Shown: positions 1 through 5,678 of the stretch, piece after piece | Layout: each line of letters opens with the position of its first letter | Position numbering within the stretch: position 1 is the stretch's first letter | NCBI GenBank assembly: GCA_020723225.1 | Contig: DYJG01000135.1 | Location: forward strand, 1-6,914 | From: Desulfobacca acetoxidans | GTDB lineage: Bacteria; Desulfobacterota; Desulfobaccia; Desulfobaccales; 0-14-0-80-60-11 | Reading direction: 5' to 3' | Length of the DNA: 6,914 nt | Position numbers and translations under genes: made by a program | The notes under the pieces: generated by a model | Database searches by the model: none | Seen by the model: the letters and a program-made list of their open reading frames with translations, nothing else | Told to the model about the DNA's origin: nothing

Positions 1-57
1 GTCTTGAAAACCGCAGACCGATGAGGTCCGGGGGTTCGAATCCCTCTCCCTCCGCCA
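1..57 (+). tRNA. tRNA-Ser (anticodon UGA), 3' part only
   Basis: The 5' acceptor strand, D arm and most of the 5' anticodon stem lie left of the window. What is visible is the anticodon loop CTTGAAA (3-9) with anticodon TGA at 5-7, which reads UCA serine codons. Next come the 3' side of the anticodon stem, a long class II variable arm with stem GACC/GGTC (16-19 with 25-28), the T arm with loop TTCGAAT (35-41) between 30-34 and 42-46, the 3' acceptor strand TCCCTCC (47-53), discriminator G and an encoded CCA (55-57). The long variable arm plus the UGA anticodon identify tRNA-Ser. It is convergent with the minus-strand operon that ends 47 bp downstream. Confidence 0.95.
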
Positions 58-104
58 TACATATTCCAATGATATAAGGTAGTTAAGATAACATAATCTT
101 CAAT

Positions 105-1754
105 TTACCGCTTGCAAACCGTGTGCAGTCCTTCTAAATTCTCTGTTACCGGGCTTTTCTTTAGGGCTGCGAACATGGCCATCACCCGGGCCGCGGCGCC
201 GCTGGCCTGGCATACGGTTTCGGAGATATCTTTGGGCCCCTGGCTGGTTCCGGCGAGAAATACCCCCGGGGTGGCGGATTCCAGGGGATGGAGGATGGGA
301 TGTTTGGTGCGGTAAAAACCGTGGGCGTCCCTCTCCGGGGGGGCGTCTTGGAAAGGCAGCGATGCCGGCGGGGCCTGGAGTCCCACCGCCAACACGGCCA
401 GGTCCACGGCCAGTTTCCGGCGCCCGCCCCGGACCAGGTCTTCGTAGCAGACGACCGCGCGGCCGTTCCCGTCTTCTTTAATCAACCCCGGCAGGCCCTT
501 GATAAAGCGGACCCCCGCCCTTTGGGCCCGCCGTAAAAGCTCTTCATAGCCTTTGCCCGAGGTGCGGATATCGTTGTAGAAGATGGTGACCTCGGTCCCG
601 GGGTCATGTTCCAGGGCAATCATGGCCTCTTTGATGGAGGCGGTGCAGCAATACCCCGAACAGTAGGGTAAAAACCGGCGGTCCCGGGACCCCACACACT
701 GGATGAAGGCCAGGCTCTTGACCTCCCTGCCCCGGGCCGTAATCAGAGACCCCTGGGTAGGCCCCGTGGCGCAGATCAGGCGTTCATACTCCAGATTGGT
801 GATCACCGCCGGGATGCGGCCATAGCCATATTCGCCTTTAATGGAGGGGTCAAAGGGCCGGGCGCCGGTGGCCAGAATTATAGCCCCCACCTCCAGCCGC
901 CGGGAACGGGGCGCGTCTTCCAGGTGAATGGCCCCGCGGTCGCAAGCCCCGGCGCACATCCGGCAGTCGATGCAAAACTCCCTCTCAATGGTGGACCGCA
1001 AAGGCACGGATTGTTCGAAGATGATGCGGATGCATTTCCGGGGCTTGAGCCCCAGGTTCCAGCGGCTGGGGACGATTACCGGACATACTTCGGCGCAGGC
1101 GCCGCATCCCACGCACTTGCTCATGTCCACATAGCGGGGCTTTAAAGTCACATCGACCTGGAAACTGCCGGCCCGGCCGGAGATCTTCTCAATTTGGGCA
1201 TAGGTCAGGAGTTCGATGCGGTCGTGGGTGGAAACTTCCACCAGCTTGGGTCCCAAAATGCAGATGGAGCAATCCAGGGTGGGGAAGGTCTTGTCCAGTT
1301 GGGCCATGGCGCCGCCGATGCTCAGGGAGGAATCGGCCAGGTACACCTGGCAGCCGGCCTGGGCCAGGTCCAGGGCCGCCTGGCAGCCGCCGACGCCGCC
1401 GCCGATGACCAACACCGCCCGGCTCAAAGGAAGAGTTGCCTTGGGAGGGGCCTCAAGCCCTTCCAGGGCCGGCAGGATTACTCCCACCGCCTCCTCCGGA
1501 GCGGCGCAGCCCCGCAAATCGATGACCCGGGGTTCCTTGGGAAGATGCCTGAACAAGCGGGCCTGGCCCGCGGCCTCGCAGGCCGCCAGCAGCCAGGTTC
1601 CCGGTTTCCCCAGAAGGGCGGACGCCTGTTTGAGTCCGCCTGGGGTGCATAGGGGAGGAACGAGATGGGCCCGCCAGCCCGCGTCGCCGAGTTGCCGGAC
1701 TACTTCGGGCAGATCGAAGCGGAACTCCGGGCAACTGCATACCAGCAGTCTCAT
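105..1754 (-). CDS. hdrA: HdrA-family FAD/iron-sulfur protein, short form (549 aa)
   Basis: Soluble flavoprotein of the heterodisulfide reductase subunit A family, expected to bind FAD and relay electrons through [4Fe-4S] clusters in a cytoplasmic complex. The N-terminal domain (1-100) is a shortened, degenerate version of the usual HdrA N-terminal domain: it keeps CSC (6-8), Cys36 and AAC (59) but lacks the SPK/HE and REQCSWVH motifs. Then come the dinucleotide-binding loop GGGVGG (118-123), the hallmark FPTLDCSICILGPK (157-170), an inserted two-cluster ferredoxin (Cys214/217/220/224 and 261/264/267/271), the C-x11-C-x3-CC cluster motif (Cys353, 365, 369, 370) and the FAD-binding C-terminal motif GVFLAGTSQGPKD (497-509). 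It stops just before the position where the neighbouring fusion begins its C-terminal ferredoxin. The start chosen is the ATG at 1754, which overlaps the upstream TGA stop (TGATG) and follows a GGGGGAAGGG ribosome-binding stretch; an in-frame extension to 1844 would be entirely inside the upstream gene and has no family similarity. Family assignment is firm; partner and substrate are unknown. Confidence 0.93.
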   Translation of the reverse strand: MRLLVCSCPEFRFDLPEVVRQLGDAGWRAHLVPPLCTPGGLKQASALLGKPGTWLLAACEAAGQARLFRHLPKEPRVIDLRGCAAPEEAVGVILPALEGLEAPPKATLPLSRAVLVIGGGVGGCQAALDLAQAGCQVYLADSSLSIGGAMAQLDKTFPTLDCSICILGPKLVEVSTHDRIELLTYAQIEKISGRAGSFQVDVTLKPRYVDMSKCVGCGACAEVCPVIVPSRWNLGLKPRKCIRIIFEQSVPLRSTIEREFCIDCRMCAGACDRGAIHLEDAPRSRRLEVGAIILATGARPFDPSIKGEYGYGRIPAVITNLEYERLICATGPTQGSLITARGREVKSLAFIQCVGSRDRRFLPYCSGYCCTASIKEAMIALEHDPGTEVTIFYNDIRTSGKGYEELLRRAQRAGVRFIKGLPGLIKEDGNGRAVVCYEDLVRGGRRKLAVDLAVLAVGLQAPPASLPFQDAPPERDAHGFYRTKHPILHPLESATPGVFLAGTSQGPKDISETVCQASGAAARVMAMFAALKKSPVTENLEGLHTVCKR

Positions 1755-4099
1755 CACCCTTCCCCCTTTTTCGTCCCCGGCAGTTGTCCGGCCATCTCCT
1801 GCACTATCCTTTGAAAAGCCCTGCCCTCGGTGGCGGAGATCCACTCCAGGCGCAGGCGGGCCGGGTCAATGCCTTTTTTCTCCAGCTTCGGCCGCAGTTT
1901 ATCGAGGCGCGTCTGGGCCTTGAGATTGCCGGACAGGTAATGGCAATCCCCCGGCGGGTGGCAGCCGGAAACCAGCACTCGGCCGGCGCCCAGTTTGAAG
2001 GCATGGAGAATGAACTTGGGGTGGATGCGGCCGGCGCACATGGTGCGGATGATGCGGACCGCCGGAGAGTACTGGAACCTGGAGACCCCGGCAGAGTCCG
2101 CGCCGGCATAAGAACACCAGTTGCAGCAGAAAACCAGGATATTCTCTTCCGGTTCAACCGCCAGGGCGGCTTCGATCTGGTGGAAAATCATCTCATCGGT
2201 GAAACCCAGGGCCACCACCGCGCCGCTGGGGCAGGCGCCGGCGCAGGCCCCGCAGCCTTTGCAAGCCGCTTCAATGATCCGGGCCTTCTTCTCCTTATCT
2301 TTGCCCACCAGTTGCACCGCCTGATAGGAGCATTCCTGGAGACAGGTGCCGCAGCCCACGCACTTTTCCTGGTCTACGGTGCAGATGACGCTGTCCAGGG
2401 TGATGGCCTCGTGGGCAAACAGCCCCAGGACTTTGGCGGCCGCGCCGCTGGCCTGGGCCAGAGTCTCGGCCAGATCCTTGGGGCCCTGGCAGGCCCCGGC
2501 CAGAAAGACGCCGTCCAGCACCGTCTCCAGGGGCCGCAGCTTGGAATGGGCTTCCAGGAAAAAGCCGTCATTGCCCGTGGGCAGTTTCAATGCCTCCTTC
2601 AAGGACAGGCCGTTACCCGGGGTCATGCCCACGGCCAGCACCACCAGATCCAGGCGGTCTTCGCATTCCGCCCCCAGAAGTTCGTTTTTGGCCCGTAGGG
2701 CCAGCCTGCCATCCGCATCCCGGCTGATGCCGGCCACTTCTCCCCGGATAAAGAGGATGCCTGCTTCCCGGGCCCGGGTATAAAGTTCTTCCCAATCTTT
2801 TTTAGTAGTGCGGATATCCCGGTAATAAATGCGGATGCGGGCCTCCGGGAACCGGGCCTTGAGTTCCAGGGCCTGCCTCAGGGCGGTGGGGCAGCAGACC
2901 CGGGAGCAATAGCGGTTCCCTTCTTCTTCCCGGGAGCCCACGCACATGACAAAGGCCAGGTCTTGGGGTTTGATTTCGCACCCGGAAAGAAGCAGTTTGC
3001 CGGCGGTGGGTCCATAAGGGTCGAGCAGCCTCTCCAGGGCCACCGTGGTGAGGACTTGATCCAGGGCCGCCCAGGATTCGTAGCGGCTTTCCTTTGGCTC
3101 AAAGGGCAGAAACCCGGTGGCCACCACCATAGCTCCTACCTTAAGGGTCTCGTGGGTTTCCTCCGCGGTTAAATCCAGGGCCTGCCGGGGACAGGCCGGA
3201 ACGCACCGGCCGCAAAGGTCGCAGTGTTCCCGGTCCACCGCGTACCGGGCCGGAAAGGCCCGGGGGGAGGGAAGATAAATGGCCTTTCTAAGTTGCAAAC
3301 CCTCATCCAACTCGGCGGGGACCGCCAATGGGCAGACCTGGACGCATTCCCCGCACAGATCGCAGTCGGCGGTCACCATTTCCGGAGCCCGGCGCACCGC
3401 AACTTGAAAATTCCCCACGTAACCGGAGACCGAGGTTACCTGGCCGGCTGTTAAGACCCGGATGCCGGGATGGAGCGTCACCGCGGCCATCAAGGGGTTG
3501 ATGAGACTGAGGGCGGTTTCCCCATGGGGAAAGGTGCGGTGCAGCTTGTTGGCCATGCCCCCCAGGATGGGCCGGGCTTCCACCAGGACCACCGGAAAAC
3601 CCGCGTCGGCAATATCCAGGGAGGCTCGCAAACCCGCGGGCCCGCCGCCGATCACCAGGGCCTGCCGGGTCACCGGCACCCTTCGTGCCGGCAGGGGCTG
3701 GGCGAACCTCACTTTGGCCAGGCCCATGTGGATTAATTCCAGGGCCTTAATCTGCGCCCTCTGAGGTTCATGGGCGTGCACCCAGGAGCACTGCTCCCGG
3801 ATGTTGACCATTTCCAGGAGATAGGGATTCAGACCGGATTCCGTCAGCAGCCGGCGGAAAGTGGCTTCATGAAGCTTAGGCGAACAGGCCGCCACCAGCA
3901 GGCGGTTCAGCCTACGGTTGCGGATATCCTTCTTGATTTCCAACTGCCCGGCTTCCGAGCAGGTATAAAGATGATGCCGGCAGGCCGCCACCCCGGGGAG
4001 CTTCTTCGCCTGGGCCGCCAGGGCTTCGGGGTCGAGGACGGCCGCAATATTCAGACCGCAATGGCAGATATATATTCCGAGTCGGAGTTCTTCAGTCAT
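1754..4099 (-). CDS. hdrA: HdrA-MvhD fusion flavoprotein (781 aa)
   Basis: Heterodisulfide reductase subunit A fused at its C-terminus to an MvhD-type [2Fe-2S] subunit. In characterised systems HdrA carries the FAD of flavin-based electron bifurcation and MvhD links it to a hydrogenase or dehydrogenase. Domains in order: a well-conserved N-terminal HdrA domain (1-135) with ICHCG (11-15), YTCSEAGQ (45-52), AACSPKLHEATF (70-81) and NIREQCSWVH (99-108); the FAD loop GGGPAG (151-156); an inserted two-cluster ferredoxin (Cys246/249/252/256 and 293/296/299/303); the C-x11-C-x3-CC motif (Cys386, 398, 402, 403); the FAD motif VFLAGACQGPKD (531-542); a second two-cluster ferredoxin (Cys580/583/586/590 and 613/616/619/623); and the MvhD domain (about 650-765) with CCNWCSYAGAD (658-668), RIIRTMCAGR (682-691) and GCHPPGDCHY (712-721). 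Oddities: the DCxxC motif normally following the FAD loop is replaced (TFPHGETALSLI, 189-200), and no clear Shine-Dalgarno precedes the ATG. It overlaps the downstream HdrA by one base. Resemblance to QmoB is possible, but the full HdrA N-terminal domain and the lack of a QmoC gene here argue against Qmo. Confidence 0.95.
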   Translation of the reverse strand: MTEELRLGIYICHCGLNIAAVLDPEALAAQAKKLPGVAACRHHLYTCSEAGQLEIKKDIRNRRLNRLLVAACSPKLHEATFRRLLTESGLNPYLLEMVNIREQCSWVHAHEPQRAQIKALELIHMGLAKVRFAQPLPARRVPVTRQALVIGGGPAGLRASLDIADAGFPVVLVEARPILGGMANKLHRTFPHGETALSLINPLMAAVTLHPGIRVLTAGQVTSVSGYVGNFQVAVRRAPEMVTADCDLCGECVQVCPLAVPAELDEGLQLRKAIYLPSPRAFPARYAVDREHCDLCGRCVPACPRQALDLTAEETHETLKVGAMVVATGFLPFEPKESRYESWAALDQVLTTVALERLLDPYGPTAGKLLLSGCEIKPQDLAFVMCVGSREEEGNRYCSRVCCPTALRQALELKARFPEARIRIYYRDIRTTKKDWEELYTRAREAGILFIRGEVAGISRDADGRLALRAKNELLGAECEDRLDLVVLAVGMTPGNGLSLKEALKLPTGNDGFFLEAHSKLRPLETVLDGVFLAGACQGPKDLAETLAQASGAAAKVLGLFAHEAITLDSVICTVDQEKCVGCGTCLQECSYQAVQLVGKDKEKKARIIEAACKGCGACAGACPSGAVVALGFTDEMIFHQIEAALAVEPEENILVFCCNWCSYAGADSAGVSRFQYSPAVRIIRTMCAGRIHPKFILHAFKLGAGRVLVSGCHPPGDCHYLSGNLKAQTRLDKLRPKLEKKGIDPARLRLEWISATEGRAFQRIVQEMAGQLPGTKKGEG
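1757..1766 (-). promoter_or_regulatory. Ribosome-binding site and stop-start overlap for the short HdrA gene
   Basis: The minus strand reads GGGGGAAGGG directly before TGATG, where TGA (1756-1754) ends the HdrA-MvhD fusion and ATG (1754-1752) starts the next gene. The purine-rich stretch and one-base overlap decide the start and point to translational coupling, so the two HdrA proteins are probably made in matched amounts. Confidence 0.75.
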
Positions 4100-4101
4100 G
4101 T

Positions 4102-4129
4102 TCGGAGCTATCAGCTATCAGCTTTCAGC
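4102..4129 (-). repeat. Heptamer tandem repeat between polyferredoxin and HdrA-MvhD genes
   Basis: On the minus strand this reads GCTGAAA, GCTGATA, GCTGATA, then a decayed GCTCCGA: three good 7-bp units and a fourth that keeps only GCT. It fills nearly all of the 32-bp gap between the TAA of the polyferredoxin gene (4134-4132) and the ATG at 4099, exactly where a ribosome-binding site would be expected. Units of this kind look like a dispersed intergenic repeat, but copy number elsewhere cannot be seen from this window. Confidence 0.7.
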
Positions 4130-4131
4130 GT

Positions 4132-4974
4132 TTAGTCGTTACCCGTCAACTTGGTTATCGCCTCTGTCCAGGCCTGGGAAAATTTGCCGGGGGTAGCAAT
4201 CACTTCGGTTCTAATTAAGGTGACGGCGCCTTCGTCGCAGATGTTGCGGCAGACGCCGCAGTAACTGCACCGGTCCACCTTGAGAAAGACCCGCTCTCCT
4301 TCCCGGACGATAGCTTTGACGGGACAGAGGTCGATACATTTGACGCAATCCCGCGGACATTTCCGGTCATCAATAATTACTTCTCCGGCAAACTGGGGAT
4401 TGACCTCAATGGAGTCATACTTGCACATCCCCAGACACTGGGTGCACCGCAGGCAAAAATCGGGCCGGGGCAGAGTATGCCCTGCCGCTTCGTCCAGCAC
4501 GATGGCCTGGCGCGGACAGGCCTCCAGACATTTGCGGCAATGTTTGGGACACTCTTCCAGGGTGGCTATCAACTGCAACTGCTGGCGGCACCAATGAGTT
4601 TCGCCCTCGGGTTGTGGCGGGCAGGGTTCCGGGCACTTGCTTTGGTCCATCCGGATTTTGGGGAGAAAGGGGGCCAGCCCCTGATGCTCCGTGAGGATCC
4701 CCTTGGTCTTGCCGTTATAGGTCAAAGTCACTGCCCCCAGGGGGCAGAAATGGGCGCAGACCTCGCACAGCACGCAGCGCCTGGGGTCGATGTCGATCTC
4801 CAGGTCGTTCTCCCCGGGGATGATAGTCACCGCCTGCCGGGGGCAGACCAAAGAGCAGATGTCGCATTTGATGCAGACCTGTTTATCCAGGCGCAACTGC
4901 ACCTGGTCCACGTACATCCGCAGAGTCAATTCCAGGCTCTCGTCTCTTTCCCGTTTGCTTACCTGGGGAAACAT
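4132..4974 (-). CDS. Polyferredoxin with six [4Fe-4S] motifs (about 280 aa)
   Basis: Cytoplasmic multi-cluster ferredoxin, likely an electron wire within or feeding the HdrA-based complex. Numbering below is from the TTG at 4995 (287 aa form). There are six cysteine quartets arranged as three two-cluster ferredoxin modules: Cys41/44/47/51 with 74/77/80/84; Cys149/153/156/160 with 181/184/187/191; Cys213/217/220/224 with 243/246/249/253. Two quartets have the variant spacing C-x3-C-x2-C-x3-C (CPKHCRKCLEACP and CPRDCVKCIDLCP). Three more cysteines (121, 125, 136) sit in the linker between modules 1 and 2. There is no signal peptide or membrane segment. The start is uncertain: ATG at 4974 is preferred over TTG at 4995, because the TTG would be a rare start codon and neither has a strong ribosome-binding site. 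The variant spacing recalls FwdF-type polyferredoxins of formylmethanofuran dehydrogenases, but that is a loose resemblance and no symbol is justified. It lies 32 bp upstream of the HdrA-MvhD gene on the same strand. Confidence 0.9.
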   Translation of the reverse strand: MFPQVSKRERDESLELTLRMYVDQVQLRLDKQVCIKCDICSLVCPRQAVTIIPGENDLEIDIDPRRCVLCEVCAHFCPLGAVTLTYNGKTKGILTEHQGLAPFLPKIRMDQSKCPEPCPPQPEGETHWCRQQLQLIATLEECPKHCRKCLEACPRQAIVLDEAAGHTLPRPDFCLRCTQCLGMCKYDSIEVNPQFAGEVIIDDRKCPRDCVKCIDLCPVKAIVREGERVFLKVDRCSYCGVCRNICDEGAVTLIRTEVIATPGKFSQAWTEAITKLTGND

Positions 4975-5058
4975 GGGCAATCCAAATCTCGTCAAATCAA
5001 AAGCAGGTCCGTCAATGTTGCTTTTTATACTGGGCGACTTAATTAACCGCGCTTAGCA

Positions 5059-5125
5059 TTCTCTGCGGCCTCTGCGCCTCTGCGAGAAACCTTTTTTCTC
5101 GCAGAGACGCAGAGAGCGCAGAGAA
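5059..5125. repeat. 31-bp-arm inverted repeat built from CTCTGCG units
   Basis: Left arm 5059-5089 and right arm 5095-5125 are inverted copies matching at 28 of 31 positions, with a 5-nt spacer (CCTTT). Each arm contains three CTCTGCG-type units; in the left arm they start at 5061, 5070 and 5078. In the transcript of the operon strand two of the three mismatches become G-U wobbles, leaving a single C-C mismatch, so the RNA would form a long stable hairpin. No U-run follows on either strand, so it is not a standard intrinsic terminator. The rest of the 177-bp gap (4996-5172) is AT-rich, with no gene or convincing promoter that I can see. Confidence 0.9.
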
Positions 5126-5172
5126 GAATGATGCGCAATTATTTATGTCGCCATGTATAGCAGCCAAACAAA

Positions 5173-5601
5173 CTATTTTTCTTTTCCCTTGGTCTCCAGA
5201 CGGCGGTGAAATTCCCGGGCTCGATCCTTAACTTGCTGGCGGCGCAGTTTTGCTTTCAGGTCGGGGAACTCGGCCAGTAAAAAGTCGAATTTGTCGCACG
5301 GCTTGAGCTCCGGGCATTGGTAACAGTGGTCCACCCCCCGGTCCAGGGCGCAGCGGCGAATGGGGCAATCCTCATGGCCCCGGCCGTTCTTGCAGCCCGG
5401 ACACTCCGCGTGGGTCTGGAGCCATTCCAGGCCCTTGCGCAGCTCCGCGAAACTGAAACCTTCTTCCCCTGGAAAACAATGGAGCCACCAGTTGCTCCGG
5501 AAGCGGCTCAAGTATTCCTGGAGCCGGGTAACCGTGTTCAGAAAGGCGGGGTTGCCCAGTTGGCAATCGTCACATAAGCCGCAAAAACTTGCCCTTAACA
5601 T
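5173..5601 (-). CDS. DUF3795-like cysteine-rich protein (142 aa)
   Basis: Small soluble protein with eleven cysteines, resembling the DUF3795 family, whose function is not established. Visible features are the N-terminal CGLCDDC (7-13), a central ECPGC (66-70), then CPIRRCALDRGVDHCYQC (79-96) and PC (101-102), which match the family pattern of CGLxCxxC, CPGC and a Cys-rich tail. After that comes a highly charged, probably helical C-terminus (about 108-142) rich in Lys, Arg and Glu. The cysteines could bind zinc or an iron-sulfur cluster; the sequence does not decide which. The start is ATG at 5601 with GGGAG eight bases upstream. It lies 77 bp after the HdrA stop at 5679 and 177 bp before the polyferredoxin TTG on the same strand, inside an electron-transfer operon, so a role in assembly or regulation of the complex is an inference from position only. 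Confidence 0.85.
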   Translation of the reverse strand: MLRASFCGLCDDCQLGNPAFLNTVTRLQEYLSRFRSNWWLHCFPGEEGFSFAELRKGLEWLQTHAECPGCKNGRGHEDCPIRRCALDRGVDHCYQCPELKPCDKFDFLLAEFPDLKAKLRRQQVKDRAREFHRRLETKGKEK

Positions 5602-5609
5602 GGCTTTAT

Positions 5610-5614
5610 CTCCC
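5610..5614 (-). promoter_or_regulatory. Ribosome-binding site of the DUF3795-like gene
   Basis: Minus strand GGGAG with an 8-base spacer to the ATG at 5601. It supports the chosen start. Confidence 0.65.
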
Positions 5615-5626
5615 AGCGGTTACTAT

Positions 5627-5650
5627 CCGGAGCCTGCCGGCAAGCCCCGG
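5627..5650 (-). other. 24-nt imperfect palindrome between HdrA and DUF3795-like genes
   Basis: The minus-strand segment is symmetric around TGCCGGCA and flanked by CCGG at both ends. All positions pair if two G-U wobbles are allowed, giving a stem of about nine base pairs around a GCCGGC loop in RNA. No U-run follows, so it is more likely an RNA processing or attenuation element, or a chance GC-rich palindrome, than an intrinsic terminator. Confidence 0.45.
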
Positions 5651-5678
5651 TGCGCCAAGTATTTGGGATTTCCCCTTA

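Noticed and set aside
1..57. tRNA-Ser 3' end as an integration (att) site for a genomic island
   Set aside because: No integrase, direct repeat of the tRNA end or mobile gene is visible in the window; the neighbouring genes look like core anaerobic energy metabolism.
85..100. Inverted repeat AAGAT/ATCTT in the gap between tRNA-Ser and the operon end as a possible bidirectional terminator
   Set aside because: Only a five-base AT-rich stem with a 6-nt loop, and no convincing T-run after it in either direction.
1900..2130. Selenocysteine in the MvhD domain
   Set aside because: The CCNWC motif is encoded with ordinary cysteine codons and the frame has no in-frame TGA before the true stop.
1784..2698. 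Long open frame on the plus strand (304 codons) opposite the HdrA-MvhD gene, and similar plus-strand frames at 1194-1923 and 5808-6497
   Set aside because: They lie wholly opposite strongly supported genes, have low-complexity Gly/Ala/Gln/Arg-rich translations typical of GC-rich antisense frames, and show no recognisable domain.
1754..4099. QmoA/QmoB identification of the HdrA pair
   Set aside because: The fusion has a full HdrA N-terminal domain, and no QmoC membrane subunit or aprBA genes are in the window; it cannot be excluded from sequence alone but is not supported.
5059..5125. Inverted repeat as a CRISPR unit or intrinsic terminator
   Set aside because: A single structure with no spacer array and no poly-U tail on either strand.
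4996..5172. Internal promoter for the polyferredoxin/HdrA-MvhD/HdrA part (TATACA and TATAAA stretches on the minus strand)
   Set aside because: Neither has a matching -35 hexamer at a suitable distance; AT-rich gap sequence alone is not enough.
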